Below the pieces are notes generated by a model that did no database searches, was not told where the DNA came from, and saw nothing but the letters and a program-made list of their open reading frames with translations. 64,000 nucleotides of DNA from Pandoraea capi (GTDB lineage Bacteria; Pseudomonadota; Gammaproteobacteria; Burkholderiales; Burkholderiaceae). This document shows, piece after piece, positions 19,854 to 28,813 of this stretch. The position numbers and the translations under genes were made by a program. The stretch spans positions 434,001 to 498,000 of the forward strand of contig NZ_CABPRV010000001.1 in assembly GCF_902459735.1 (NCBI RefSeq), given 5' to 3'. The number at the start of each line of letters is the position of its first letter. Positions within the stretch are counted from its first letter, which is position 1.

Positions 19854-20783
19854 TTACGAGAGTTGGGCGCGCACATCGGCGAGCGACGCCGGATCCGTGA
19901 TCGCCAAACCCGTGAGATTGCCGTCGATGCGCTTGGTCAGGCCAGTCAGCACCTTGCCGGGACCGCATTCGACGACCTGGGTCACGCCTTGCGCGGCGAG
20001 CCACTTCACCGATTCGACCCAGCGCACGGGCGCGGCAGCCTGACGCACCAGCGCATCCTTGATGCGGGCCACGTCGGATTCGACGGCCACATCGACGTTA
20101 TTGACGAGCGGGATCTGCGGAACGTTAAACGTCACGTTCGCCAGATACTCGCGCAGACGATCCGACGCCGGCTTGAGCAGCGACGAATGGAACGGCGCCG
20201 ACACCGGCAGCACGAGCGCGCGCTTCGCGCCGGCAGCCTTGGCCAGTTCACAAGCCTTCTCCACGCCAGCTTTCGCGCCAGCGATCACGACCTGCGCCGG
20301 GGCGTTGAAGTTGACCGCCTCGACCACACCTGCGACCGACGCTTCGGCGCAGACGTTGCGCACAGCGTCATCGTCCAGACCGAGCACAGCAGCCATGCCG
20401 CCTTGCCCGACCGGCACCGCTTCCTGCATGGCTTGCGCGCGGAAGCGCACCAGCGGCACGGCGTCCTTGAATGCGATCACACCTGCGGCGACCAGCGCCG
20501 TGTATTCGCCGAGGCTATGACCTGCGACGAATGCCGGCTTGGCGCCGCCGTCGGCCAGCCATGCGCGGTACATCGCGTAGGCGGCGGTGAGCATCACCGG
20601 CTGAGTGTTCGTGGTCAGATTCAGATCTTCGGCCGGGCCAGCGGCAATCAGCTTGGCCACGTCCTGCCCGAGGGCGTCCGAAGCTTCGGCGAGCACTTCG
20701 CGCACGGCCGCGTTATCTGCGAACGCGTCGAGCATGCCCACCGATTGGGAGCCTTGTCCCGGGAAAACGAAAGCGAATGTCAT
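19854..20783 (-). CDS. fabD: Malonyl-CoA:ACP transacylase
   Basis: FabD moves malonyl from coenzyme A to ACP, supplying the extender unit. From the ATG at 20783 the product has 309 residues, beginning MTFAFVFPGQGSQSVGMLDAF with the oxyanion-hole Gln. The nucleophile Ser is in VAGHSLGEYTALVAAG near residue 91, and the catalytic His is in SAPFHSSLLKPA near residue 200. An upstream ATG at 20816 would add 11 residues with no family match. It lies between fabH and fabG in the usual order. Confidence 0.98.
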   Translation of the reverse strand: MTFAFVFPGQGSQSVGMLDAFADNAAVREVLAEASDALGQDVAKLIAAGPAEDLNLTTNTQPVMLTAAYAMYRAWLADGGAKPAFVAGHSLGEYTALVAAGVIAFKDAVPLVRFRAQAMQEAVPVGQGGMAAVLGLDDDAVRNVCAEASVAGVVEAVNFNAPAQVVIAGAKAGVEKACELAKAAGAKRALVLPVSAPFHSSLLKPASDRLREYLANVTFNVPQIPLVNNVDVAVESDVARIKDALVRQAAAPVRWVESVKWLAAQGVTQVVECGPGKVLTGLTKRIDGNLTGLAITDPASLADVRAQLS

Positions 20784-20922
20784 AGCGCCTGGTTTTGCAG
20801 TCAGATTCAGAAACATGTCGGCGCATAGTCGCGCGCCGACATAACGCGCACGAGAGCCTCGCCACGAACCGCGCGCTCAAGGGAGCGCAGCCGGTTCGCA
20901 CGGCGCTCCCGCGCCGGGAAAG

Positions 20923-21909
20923 TTACATGCGGAACAGCACCGCGCCCCACGTGAAACCGCCGCCCACGCCTTCGATCATGACGTTATGCCCCGCCTTGAT
21001 GCGGCCATCGCGAACCGCGACGTCGAGCGCGAGTGGAATCGAAGCCGCAGAGGTGTTGCCGTGCTGGTCGACGGTCACGACCATCTTCGCTTCGGCGTCC
21101 AGCTTGCGTGCGGTACTCGTCATGATGCGCAAATTGGCCTGGTGCGGAATCAGCCAGTCGATTGCCTCCGCCTCCAGCCCGGCCTTCTCGAGGGCCTCGT
21201 GAGCCACCTTCTCGAGCACCTTGACGGCCAGCTTGAACACCGCCTGACCATCCATATAGAGGAACGCTTCGCCCTGAACCGCACCGGCATTTACGTTACC
21301 CGGCACGCAGAGGATGTTCGAATGGCTACCGTCCGCATGCAAGGCGCTCGACAGAATGCCCGGCTCGCTGGACGCTTGCAGCACGACCGCGCCGGCGCCG
21401 TCGCCGAACAGCACGCACGTCGTACGGTCATTGAAATCGAGGATGCGGGAGAACGTCTCGGCGCCGATCACGAGCACGTTGCGATACGCGCCCGAGCGAA
21501 TGAAGTTGTCGGCCGTCGCCATTGCATAGGCAAAGCCCGAGCAGACCGCTTGAATGTCGAACGCCGCGCAGCCGTTCGTGATGCCCAGCTTGCTCTGCAC
21601 GAGGCAGGCGGTGCTGGGGAACACGAAGTCCGGCGTCGACGTGGCGACCATGATCAGGTCGATCTGGTCGGCGCTCAATCCGGCCATGTCGAGCGCGCGC
21701 CTGGCGGCTTCCACCGCCATGTCGCTGCTGGTCTGGTCGGGCGCGGCGAAGTGACGTGCCTGAATGCCGGTACGCGCGACGATCCACTCGTCACTCGTCT
21801 CGATGCCTCGGGCGGCAAGCTCGTCTGCCAACTGCTGATTGGTCACGCGTCGTGCCGGCAGATAGCTGCCGGTGCCGATGACACGGGAATAAATCGCGGA
21901 CTGGGTCAT
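20923..21909 (-). CDS. fabH: 3-oxoacyl-[acyl-carrier-protein] synthase III
   Basis: FabH starts each fatty acid by condensing acetyl-CoA with malonyl-ACP. The 328-residue protein begins [20 protein letters not shown]. The catalytic triad is visible as Cys in [19 protein letters not shown], His in [11 protein letters not shown] and Asn in [13 protein letters not shown]. The typical C-terminus [13 protein letters not shown] is present. It follows plsX by 37 bp on the same strand and precedes fabD. Confidence 0.98.
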   Translation of the reverse strand: MTQSAIYSRVIGTGSYLPARRVTNQQLADELAARGIETSDEWIVARTGIQARHFAAPDQTSSDMAVEAARRALDMAGLSADQIDLIMVATSTPDFVFPSTACLVQSKLGITNGCAAFDIQAVCSGFAYAMATADNFIRSGAYRNVLVIGAETFSRILDFNDRTTCVLFGDGAGAVVLQASSEPGILSSALHADGSHSNILCVPGNVNAGAVQGEAFLYMDGQAVFKLAVKVLEKVAHEALEKAGLEAEAIDWLIPHQANLRIMTSTARKLDAEAKMVVTVDQHGNTSAASIPLALDVAVRDGRIKAGHNVMIEGVGGGFTWGAVLFRM

Positions 21910-21946
21910 CTTATGATCGGTTAGCGCACCGGGGCGGGCACCGGTT

Positions 21947-22999
21947 TCAGAGCGCCGGAATGGCGCTCACCGGCTTGGTGTCCTGGAGCTGGTTCTGATT
22001 CTCTTGCATGGCGCGCGACAAACGGTCCAGCACGCCATTGCGAACTGCATCATAGCCGCGTTTGATGGCCCACTCAAACGAGTAGGCATCGGCGGACCCG
22101 TGGCTCTTGATGACGAGCGCACGCAACCCGAGCAACGCAGCGCCGTTGTAACGACGATGGTCGACGCGGTTTTTGAAGCGGGTAAGAATCGGCAGCGCAA
22201 TGACGGCAATCACCTTCGTCCACCAGGTGCGGGTGAACTCTTCACGGATCATGTCGCCGAGCATTTGCGCCAGGCCTTCGGAAGTCTTGAGTGCGACGTT
22301 GCCGACGAAACCATCACATACGACGATGTCGGTCGTGCCGCGATAAATGTCGTTGCCTTCCACGTTGCCGTAGAAGTTGAGCGTCGAGCCACGCAGCAGC
22401 TCGCCTGCCTGCTTGATGACGTCGTTGCCCTTGATGACTTCTTCGCCGATGTTGAGCAGACCGATCGACGGACGCTCCTTGCCATCGACCGCCGCAACGA
22501 GCGCATGGCCCATCTCGGCGAATTGCAGCAGGTGGGTCGGCTCGCAGTCCACGTTCGCGCCCAGATCGAGCATCGTCGTGTAGCCGCCCAGTTGATTCGG
22601 CAGCACCGTGGCAATCGCCGGGCGCTCGATACCAGGCAGCGTCTTGAGCACGTAACGGGAAACGGCCATCAGCGCGCCGGTATTGCCGGCGGACACGCAA
22701 GCCTGCGCGCGCGCCTCCTTGACCAGATTGAGTGCCACGCGCATCGAAGAGTCTTTCTTCTTGCGCAGCGCGGTCTCGACGGAGTCGTCCATGGCGACGA
22801 CTTCGCTCGCATTGACGACGGACAGGCGCGGGTGATCCGTCACACGCAACTTCGCGAGCTGCGCGTTGATGATCTCCTGCTGCCCGACCAGCACAAGTTC
22901 GACATCGTCGGTAGATTGCACGAAGCGAACCGCAGCCGGCACCGTCACCGATGGGCCGTGATCTCCGCCCATACAATCGATCGTCAGGGTGACTGTCAT
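21947..22999 (-). CDS. plsX: Phosphate acyltransferase PlsX
   Basis: PlsX makes acyl-phosphate from acyl-ACP, the donor for PlsY in phospholipid synthesis. From the ATG at 22999 the product has 350 residues. It shows [18 protein letters not shown] at the N-terminus, the [10 protein letters not shown] motif near residue 99 and [17 protein letters not shown] near 232, all family hallmarks. The frame continues upstream to 23065, but that segment contains a transcription terminator, so the ATG at 22999 is the likely start. It heads plsX-fabH-fabD-fabG. Confidence 0.97.
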   Translation of the reverse strand: MTVTLTIDCMGGDHGPSVTVPAAVRFVQSTDDVELVLVGQQEIINAQLAKLRVTDHPRLSVVNASEVVAMDDSVETALRKKKDSSMRVALNLVKEARAQACVSAGNTGALMAVSRYVLKTLPGIERPAIATVLPNQLGGYTTMLDLGANVDCEPTHLLQFAEMGHALVAAVDGKERPSIGLLNIGEEVIKGNDVIKQAGELLRGSTLNFYGNVEGNDIYRGTTDIVVCDGFVGNVALKTSEGLAQMLGDMIREEFTRTWWTKVIAVIALPILTRFKNRVDHRRYNGAALLGLRALVIKSHGSADAYSFEWAIKRGYDAVRNGVLDRLSRAMQENQNQLQDTKPVSAIPAL

Positions 23000-23030
23000 G
23001 TCGACGTGATTGGCTTGCGGTACAGGTAAC

Positions 23031-23060
23031 AAAAAAAGCGGCAGGATGAGTGCCGCTTTT
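23031..23060 (-). terminator. Intrinsic terminator between rpmF and plsX
   Basis: The arms AAAAGCGGCA and TGCCGCTTTT enclose a 7-base loop, and on the minus strand the stem runs into seven Ts. It lies 58 bases after the rpmF stop codon and 31 bases before the plsX ATG. Confidence 0.85.
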
Positions 23061-23117
23061 GCCACATCGGACGATCAAACTGCGCCATGATGGGCGCGTA
23101 TCGCCTGGAGGGCCGAA

Positions 23118-23297
23118 TTAGTCGTTCTTGGTCTTGATGACCTTGCGACCACGGTAGAAACCGTTCGGCGAGATGTGGTGACGCAGGTGCGTCTCACCCG
23201 ACGTCGGTTCGACGGCGGTCGACGGTGCGGTCAGGAAATCGTGCGAACGGTGCATGCCGCGCTTCGACGGCGACTTCTTGTTCTGTTGAACGGCCAT
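23118..23297 (-). CDS. rpmF: 50S ribosomal protein L32
   Basis: This 59-residue basic protein begins [20 protein letters not shown], the L32 signature, and ends [14 protein letters not shown]. The zinc-binding cysteines of some L32 proteins are absent, as in other Burkholderiales: the [12 protein letters not shown] segment holds His residues instead. It lies between yceD and plsX, the conserved arrangement. It is too short to appear among long reading frames, but the ATG at 23297 and stop at 23118 are clear, with GGAG a few bases before the ATG. Confidence 0.98.
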   Translation of the reverse strand: MAVQQNKKSPSKRGMHRSHDFLTAPSTAVEPTSGETHLRHHISPNGFYRGRKVIKTKND

Positions 23298-23425
23298 GAT
23301 AACTCCTCAAAATATCGCGAAATTTTAACACAGTTCGAGCGCCGCCCTACGGTGTCGGCCTGTCGGCCCGACCTGTGCGACTAACGCAAACATGTACTTT
23401 GGTGAGCCGGAAATCCGGCCGCACA

Positions 23426-24028
23426 TTACTTTCCGTCCTTGTCCGGCGAGCGCTTGAGCGCTGCCAGCGCCGCGAACGGAGACGGCTTATCCTCTTCTTC
23501 CGGTGCCGGGGGCGGTTCCGCCAACCCGTCGCTACCGGTGGCCAGACTATCGTGAACACTCGGACAAACCTCATGTTTCGGGACGATAGGCAAAGCCAAC
23601 AGCAATTCTTCTTCGATCAACTCGCGCAAATCGAAATGTTTGGAGCCGACCAGCGCTTCGAGTTCATCTTCGTCGAGCGGACGATCTTCCGCGGCCGCTT
23701 CGTCGTGCACGATCTCGAAAGTCGTTTCCGAGGCGAGCGGCGCTTCGTACGGTGTCAGGCAGCGCTGGCATTCGAGCCACATCGGCCCTTCGACCGAGAG
23801 CGTCAGAAACTGCACCACGGTCGGCTTGCCATCCGCGCGCAGCACCGGCTTTTCCGAACCTTCGGCGCGCCAGTGGAACATGCCCTGCGCACGCCCCGAT
23901 GCCGAGACTTCGGCAGGCACTTCGGTTACCATGCGCGGCAATGCCGCAAGTTGCACGTCACCTTCCGCCACCCGGCCGGTACGCGCGAATTCGAACAGAT
24001 CGACGATATATTCGTTCATCACGCTCAT
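23426..24028 (-). CDS. yceD: YceD/DUF177 large-subunit rRNA accumulation protein
   Basis: YceD-family proteins are needed for normal 23S rRNA accumulation; the biochemical activity is not settled. The 200-residue product has the DUF177 core with LECQRCLTPYEAPL near residues 85-98, a CxxC pair, followed by an acidic region (DEDELEALVGSKHFDLRELIEEEL) and the LALPIVPKHEVC segment with a third cysteine. The C-terminal 30 residues are Pro/Glu-rich. It is the first gene of yceD-rpmF, 128 bp before rpmF, and has a good promoter candidate upstream. Confidence 0.93.
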   Translation of the reverse strand: MSVMNEYIVDLFEFARTGRVAEGDVQLAALPRMVTEVPAEVSASGRAQGMFHWRAEGSEKPVLRADGKPTVVQFLTLSVEGPMWLECQRCLTPYEAPLASETTFEIVHDEAAAEDRPLDEDELEALVGSKHFDLRELIEEELLLALPIVPKHEVCPSVHDSLATGSDGLAEPPPAPEEEDKPSPFAALAALKRSPDKDGK

Positions 24029-24163
24029 CCTTGCCTTGGCGCATCTGGCCGCATTTCAACGTCCCCTGCCACTCGCAGCGCCTTGATCCGACGCCACTTT
24101 CGAGCGTTCGAATCGGTATCGCGCAGACTGGCGGGACCGAGCGCCAGATTGCAAAAGCCGTGA

Positions 24164-24192
24164 ATTCTAAATAGTTTTTCGTTTCTCGTCAA
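24164..24192 (-). promoter_or_regulatory. Sigma-70 promoter for yceD-rpmF
   Basis: The minus strand reads TTGACG at 24192-24187 and TAGAAT at 24169-24164, separated by 17 bases. Both hexamers are one mismatch from consensus. The predicted start lies about 130 bases before the yceD ATG. Confidence 0.7.
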
Positions 24193-24205
24193 ACACTTAA
24201 ACCCG

Positions 24206-24826
24206 ATGACCGTACAGCCCCTGCCACCGCTGATCCTGGCCTCCGGATCGCGCTATCGCCGTGAACTGCTGGAGCGCCTGCGCTTGCCGTTCTCGGTCGA
24301 TGTTCCGGACATCGACGAAACCCCCATTCCCGGCGAAACGCCCCATGAGACGTCGCTGCGCCTGTCGCGCGAAAAGGCACAGGCCGTGGCGATCCGCCAT
24401 CCGGGCGCCGTCATCATCGGCTCCGATCAGGTCGCCACCTTCGAGGGTCGCCAGATCGGCAAGCCCGGGAATTTCGAGAATGCCATGACGCAACTGCGCG
24501 ACATGCGCGGCAAAGTCGTCGAATTCCACTCGGCGCTTTGTGTCCACGACGCCCGCACCGCTCAGAGCCAAGCCACAGACGTCGTCACACGCGTGAAGTT
24601 CCGCGATCTGCCTGACGACGTGCTCGCCGCCTATCTCCATGCCGAAACGCCCTACGACTGCGCGGGCAGCGCCAAATCCGAAGGATTGGGCATCATGTTG
24701 CTCGAAACCATCGAAAACGACGATCCGACGGCGCTCATCGGTCTCCCCCTGATCGCCCTGACGACGATGCTGATGCAGGTCGGCATCGCCCTTCCGGGCC
24801 CCGGTCTGAACGGAGCGACGGCATGA
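24206..24826 (+). CDS. Maf-family nucleotide pyrophosphatase (YceF-type)
   Basis: Maf proteins hydrolyse modified or non-canonical nucleoside triphosphates; the YceF subgroup prefers 7-methyl-GTP. The 206-residue protein begins LILASGSRYRRELLERLRLPF with the phosphate-binding SxxR, then VDIPDIDETP-like VPDIDETPIPGETP, LSREKAQAVA, and IIGSDQVATFEG with the catalytic-base Asp. CAGSAKSEGLGIMLLE near residue 155 completes the pattern. It diverges from yceD, as in E. coli where yceF and yceD are also neighbours. Its end overlaps the next gene by 4 bases. Confidence 0.94.
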   Translation: MTVQPLPPLILASGSRYRRELLERLRLPFSVDVPDIDETPIPGETPHETSLRLSREKAQAVAIRHPGAVIIGSDQVATFEGRQIGKPGNFENAMTQLRDMRGKVVEFHSALCVHDARTAQSQATDVVTRVKFRDLPDDVLAAYLHAETPYDCAGSAKSEGLGIMLLETIENDDPTALIGLPLIALTTMLMQVGIALPGPGLNGATA

Positions 24827-25539
24827 GCGGCACGCTGTATCTGATCCCCAACACTCTCGGCACGAACACCCGCGGCGGCTTGCCGGCCGTGCTGCCCGAG
24901 GAAGTGCGCGCCGTGACCGCCGGCCTGAAGTATTTCGTCGGCGAACAGGCCAAAAGCACGCGCGCGTTCCTGAAGCTGGTGGGCGTGAGCACCCCGATTC
25001 AGGAAATCGACATCCGCGAACTGAACGTCAATACGCCGAACGCGGCGATCGATGCCCTGCTCGCGCCCATTCTCGCCGGCGCAGATGGCGGCCTCGTGTC
25101 GGAAGCGGGATGTCCGGCCGTGGCCGATCCGGGCGCATTGCTCGTGCGACGCGCCCACGAAAAGGGCGTCCGGGTCGTACCGTTCGTCGGTCCCAGCTCG
25201 ATTCTTCTCGCCCTGATGGCCAGCGGCCTGAACGGCCAGAGCTTCGCCTTCCACGGTTACCTGCCGACCGATGCGGGCGAGCGTAGCAAGCGTCTGCGAG
25301 AACTGGAACAGCGCTCGCGCAAGGAAAAGCAGACGCAGATCTTCATCGAAACGCCCTATCGCAATAAAGCCATGCTCGACGCGCTGCTGCAAAGCTGCGA
25401 CGCCTCGACATTGCTGTGCGTGGCGGTCGATGTCACGCAAGATGGCGAGCAAATCGTGGCGCACCGCGTAAAAGGCTGGCCGCATGCGAGCGTCGATCTG
25501 CACAAACGGCCCGCGATCTTCCTGTTTCTGGCGCAATAA
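24823..25539 (+). CDS. RsmI-like SAM-dependent methyltransferase (tetrapyrrole methylase family)
   Basis: The 238-residue protein has the tetrapyrrole methylase fold of RsmI, the 16S rRNA C1402 2'-O-methyltransferase: GTLYLIPNTLG at the N-terminus, the cofactor segment GGLVSEAGCPAVADPGALLVRRAHEKGVRVVPFVGPSSILLALMASGL split over residues 83-130, and IFIETPYRN near 173. It is shorter than true RsmI (about 280-290) and lacks its C-terminal domain. It is probably a paralogue rather than RsmI itself, and the substrate is unknown. The ATG overlaps the maf stop codon (ATGA), so the two are translated together. Confidence 0.9.
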   Translation: MSGTLYLIPNTLGTNTRGGLPAVLPEEVRAVTAGLKYFVGEQAKSTRAFLKLVGVSTPIQEIDIRELNVNTPNAAIDALLAPILAGADGGLVSEAGCPAVADPGALLVRRAHEKGVRVVPFVGPSSILLALMASGLNGQSFAFHGYLPTDAGERSKRLRELEQRSRKEKQTQIFIETPYRNKAMLDALLQSCDASTLLCVAVDVTQDGEQIVAHRVKGWPHASVDLHKRPAIFLFLAQ

Positions 25540-25562
25540 CAGCCCGAACCGAACAACCAACA

Positions 25563-25598
25563 AAAACCCCACGGACATCCGAATTTCCGTGGGGTTTT
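25563..25598. terminator. Bidirectional terminator between RsmI-like gene and sppA
   Basis: The arms AAAACCCCACGGA and TCCGTGGGGTTTT pair perfectly over 13 bases around a 10-base loop, with T runs on either strand. It serves both converging transcripts. Confidence 0.92.
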
Positions 25599-25643
25599 GC
25601 GTCTATTACCGGCATCTTCGCCATCGATCAGGCGAAAACCGCA

Positions 25644-26696
25644 TTATTTCATTGTCAAGGCAGTGCCCATGAGCATCGTCTTCATGGCTGCCGTGCCCAC
25701 GGCCGCACCGAAGCGACGCGCCATGCGCTCAGGCAGATTCTCCTTGACGGTGTAGTCGACGAGATCGGGCGCCTTGAGCATGTCGCGAGCCACCGAATCG
25801 ACCGTACCCAGACCGTCCGCCAGCCCAAGCTCCACGGAACGCTGCCCCGTCCAGAACAGGCCGCTGAACAGATCCGGATCGTCCTTCAGGCGGTTGCCAC
25901 GCCCTTTCTTGACCGCACCGATGAATTGCTGGTGCACCTGCTCAAGCATGTCGAGGGCGTACGTCTTCTGCTGATCCGTCTGCGGTGAGAACGGATCGAG
26001 GAAGCCCTTGTTGCGGCCCGCCGTCAGCAGACGGCGCTCCACGCCCAGCTTGTCCATCAGGCCGGTAAAGCCGAAACCATCCATCAGCACGCCAATGGAC
26101 CCGACGATGCTCGCCTTGTCCACGTAAATCTTGTCGGCCGCCGCTGCCACGTAATAACCGCCCGAAGCGCACATTTCCTCGACGACGACATAAATCGGCT
26201 TCTTAGGATATTTCGTGCGCAAACGGGTGATGTCGTCGTAGATCATGCCGGCTTGTACCGGACTGCCGCCAGGGCTGTTGATCCGCAGAATCACTCCGGC
26301 AGCCGACTTGTCTTCGAACGCCGACTCCAGTGCCGCGTTGATTTTCTGCGCGCTGGCCTGACCGTCCGCCGAAAGCTCACCGCTCAGCGAAACGAGCGCG
26401 GTGTGCTTGCCCGAGGCCGATCCGGCCGACGTCGTACTGCCGCCGTCAAAATCGAAGATCGACCAGACGGCGAACGCGATGATCGCCAGAATCAGCAGCC
26501 GGAAGAAAATCTTCCACCGGCGCGCCGCCCGCTGTTCGCGGATACCCGCCATCAAGACCTTTTCCAGCATCTCGCGCTCCCAAGGCCTGACCTCATGGGG
26601 ATCGCGGACCGCACCGCCACCGGTGGGCGGACGCCCGCCAGGCGGCGGAAAACCGGGTTCGGTGCGAGGGGAATCGGGCGGCAGAGAGTCGGCCAT
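25644..26696 (-). CDS. Signal peptide peptidase SppA-type S49 protease
   Basis: S49 proteases in the inner membrane digest cleaved signal peptides, with a Ser-Lys dyad. The 350-residue protein has a Pro/Gly-rich cytoplasmic N-terminus, one membrane segment near residues 65-82 (FFRLLILAIIAFAVWSIF), and the S49 core: RINSPGGSPVQAGMI, EEMCASGGYYVAAAADKIYVD with the nucleophile Ser, and GSIGVLMDGFGF. It is the short single-domain (SohB/bacterial SppA 36K) type, not the 67-kDa E. coli SppA. It is the last gene of rluC-HAD-Rieske-sppA. Confidence 0.93.
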   Translation of the reverse strand: MADSLPPDSPRTEPGFPPPGGRPPTGGGAVRDPHEVRPWEREMLEKVLMAGIREQRAARRWKIFFRLLILAIIAFAVWSIFDFDGGSTTSAGSASGKHTALVSLSGELSADGQASAQKINAALESAFEDKSAAGVILRINSPGGSPVQAGMIYDDITRLRTKYPKKPIYVVVEEMCASGGYYVAAAADKIYVDKASIVGSIGVLMDGFGFTGLMDKLGVERRLLTAGRNKGFLDPFSPQTDQQKTYALDMLEQVHQQFIGAVKKGRGNRLKDDPDLFSGLFWTGQRSVELGLADGLGTVDSVARDMLKAPDLVDYTVKENLPERMARRFGAAVGTAAMKTMLMGTALTMK

Positions 26697-26755
26697 ACGT
26701 TATCCAGGACTTGGGAAATTGACGTTAGAGACGTGTGAGACCGGATGCCGCGCGC

Positions 26756-27163
26756 TCACGAAGACGCCGCTGCCGGGGCCTCAATATAAGTGTCGGGCCA
26801 CCAGACCACGGTCGTGGCCTCGCCCGGTGCCGCAGCGGGCTGCTCCTCGACGCGAACCGCCTGCAAGGCGCCACCACGACACGGACCACCGACACACAAC
26901 CCGGTGTCCGGCTCGTAGGTCGCGCCATGCGTCGCGCACATCAAGTATAAGCCGCCCGTCTCGAAGAACTGCCCCTCGGACCAGTCGAGCTCCATCGGCA
27001 CATGTGCGCACTGATTGAGGTAACCGTAGACACGCCCGTCATACCGGATCACGAACGCTGGCGTAGGACGCCCGCCCACGCGCACCTCGAAGCGCACGCC
27101 GCGTCCGCCGTCTTCGAGGACGTCACCCGGACAGATCGGCAACGGTACGGCAACGTCGCTCAC
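26756..27163 (-). CDS. Rieske [2Fe-2S] domain protein
   Basis: The 135-residue protein is little more than a Rieske domain. The cluster ligands are visible as CAHVPM (Cys-x-His, near residue 50) and CATHGATYEPDTGLCVGGPC (Cys-x2-His, near residue 76). No oxygenase catalytic domain is attached, so it resembles stand-alone ferredoxins or assembly-type Rieske proteins. The electron partner is unknown. It overlaps the HAD gene upstream by 4 bases, so the two are co-translated. This gene pair next to rluC is common in Burkholderiales. Confidence 0.92.
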   Translation of the reverse strand: MSDVAVPLPICPGDVLEDGGRGVRFEVRVGGRPTPAFVIRYDGRVYGYLNQCAHVPMELDWSEGQFFETGGLYLMCATHGATYEPDTGLCVGGPCRGGALQAVRVEEQPAAAPGEATTVVWWPDTYIEAPAAASS

Positions 27164-27822
27164 ACGCGCTCCAGTAACCAGTCGCGCAGCTCGGCCACGC
27201 TTGCCGCGCAGTAGGCGGGTTCGAGCGCCACCAGTTGCTCACGCGGATGCGCGCCACCGTAGGCAACGCCCACGCCGGCAGCCCCGGCGCTGCGCGCCAT
27301 CTGCAAATCGTGCGTCGTATCGCCGATCATGACCGTACGGCGCAGATCCTGACCCAGTTCGCGCGTCAGTTCCTGCAACATGGCCGGGTGCGGCTTGGAA
27401 AATGTCTCATCCGCGCAACGCGTGGCGTCGAACATCCGCATCAGCCCTGCCGATTCGAGTGCGCGGTTCAGGCCCACACGGGATTTGCCCGTGGCGACGG
27501 CCAGAAAACGTCCCCGCGAGCGCAATTCTTCCAGCAGCTCGCGAACGCCGGTGAACAGCACCGTCTCCTTGTCGCCCACGAGATAGTGGAAGCGGTAGCG
27601 CTCGGATAGGCGCGGATAGTGCGCAGGATCGAGCGACGGGACGGCCATTTGCAGGGCGTCACGCAGCCCGAGGCCGATCACATGGCTCGCGAGTTCGTCA
27701 GTCGGTACCGGCAGACCGAGATCCCGGCAGGCCGCCTGGATGCAGCGGGTAATCGTGGGCGTCGAGTCCATCAACGTCCCGTCCCAGTCGAACACGACCA
27801 GGTCAAATTCAGGGCTTGGCAT
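27160..27822 (-). CDS. HAD-superfamily hydrolase (phosphoglycolate phosphatase-like)
   Basis: The 220-residue protein is an HAD subfamily IA phosphatase. Motif I is VVFDWDGTLMDS with the nucleophile Asp and general-acid Asp, motif II is AVATGKSR, the motif III Lys is in FSKPHPAMLQE, and motif IV is MIGDTTHDLQMA. A helical cap lies between motifs I and II. It resembles Gph, which removes 2-phosphoglycolate, but family similarity does not fix the substrate. It overlaps the end of rluC by 14 bases and the Rieske gene by 4. Confidence 0.92.
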   Translation of the reverse strand: MPSPEFDLVVFDWDGTLMDSTPTITRCIQAACRDLGLPVPTDELASHVIGLGLRDALQMAVPSLDPAHYPRLSERYRFHYLVGDKETVLFTGVRELLEELRSRGRFLAVATGKSRVGLNRALESAGLMRMFDATRCADETFSKPHPAMLQELTRELGQDLRRTVMIGDTTHDLQMARSAGAAGVGVAYGGAHPREQLVALEPAYCAASVAELRDWLLERV

Positions 27823-28813
27823 CGGCGGTGGTGGTTCGAAGTTGATTCAGGAATTGCTCACATTCTGGCGGTAACGCCGCTTCCAAGGCAATCGGCGTAT
27901 CAAGTACCGGGTGCGTGAACTTCAACCGGTAAGCATGCAGGAACATCCGCTTGATGCCCGGGCGCGCATTCGGACGCGCCAGATTCTTGTTCAGCGTGAA
28001 GTCGCCGTACTTGTCGTCGCCCACGATGGGCGTGCCGCAATGCGCCAGGTGAACGCGAATCTGATGGGTGCGCCCCGTTTTCAGTTCCGCTTCGAGCAAC
28101 GTATAAGGCGGAAACGATTCCACCATGCGAAATACGGTGTGCGATGCCTGGCCGTCTTCCTGCACCCGCACCCGGCGCTCGCCCTCCGCCGTGACATATT
28201 TATATAGCGGTGCTTTCACTGCGCGCTGACGGTCGCGCCATTCGCCGGTGACGCAAGCCAGATAGCGCTTGTCCATCCGGTTGTGACGAATCTGCTCGTG
28301 CATGCCAACGAGTGCCGCCCGCTTCTTCGCGAGCAGCAGAATGCCGGACGTTTCACGGTCCAGCCGGTGTACCAGCTCCAGGAATTTCAGATGAGGCAAC
28401 GCCCGGCGCAGTTGCTCGATTACCCCGAACGACACCCCGCTGCCGCCGTGCACAGCCACGCCGGCCGGCTTGTCGATGGCCATCAGATAGTCGTCTTCGA
28501 AGAGGATCGGGAAACTTGCGGCCGGTACGTGGGCTTTCGCCTCGGGATCGGGCGTCGCCATCCGGACGGGCGGTATGCGGACGATATCGCCAAGGACGAG
28601 TCGATAGGCTGCGTCTACCCTTCCTTTATTTACGCGGACCTCACCGCTACGCAGAATGCGGTAAACGTGGCTCTTGGGAACCCCTTTGCACTCACGCAGG
28701 AGGAAATTGTCGATGCGCTGACCGGCCGAACCATCGTCGACTTCGACGAGCTTGACCTGCGGCGCGGACGCCGGCGCAACCATTTTCTGCCGACTTTTGC
28801 CTAACTCATTCAT
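27809..28813 (-). CDS. rluC: 23S rRNA pseudouridine synthase RluC
   Basis: RluC makes pseudouridines 955, 2504 and 2580 in 23S rRNA. From the ATG at 28813 the product has 334 residues. An S4 RNA-binding domain (RIDNFLLRECKGVPKSHVYRILRSGEVRVN) precedes the RluA-type catalytic domain, whose signature LVHRLDRETSGILLLAKKR holds the catalytic Asp. GRTHQIRVHLAHCGTPIVGD follows. The upstream 51 codons of the frame to 28966 overlap the rne leader and look non-coding. The rluC-rne divergent arrangement is the same as in E. coli. Confidence 0.95.
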   Translation of the reverse strand: MNELGKSRQKMVAPASAPQVKLVEVDDGSAGQRIDNFLLRECKGVPKSHVYRILRSGEVRVNKGRVDAAYRLVLGDIVRIPPVRMATPDPEAKAHVPAASFPILFEDDYLMAIDKPAGVAVHGGSGVSFGVIEQLRRALPHLKFLELVHRLDRETSGILLLAKKRAALVGMHEQIRHNRMDKRYLACVTGEWRDRQRAVKAPLYKYVTAEGERRVRVQEDGQASHTVFRMVESFPPYTLLEAELKTGRTHQIRVHLAHCGTPIVGDDKYGDFTLNKNLARPNARPGIKRMFLHAYRLKFTHPVLDTPIALEAALPPECEQFLNQLRTTTADAKP

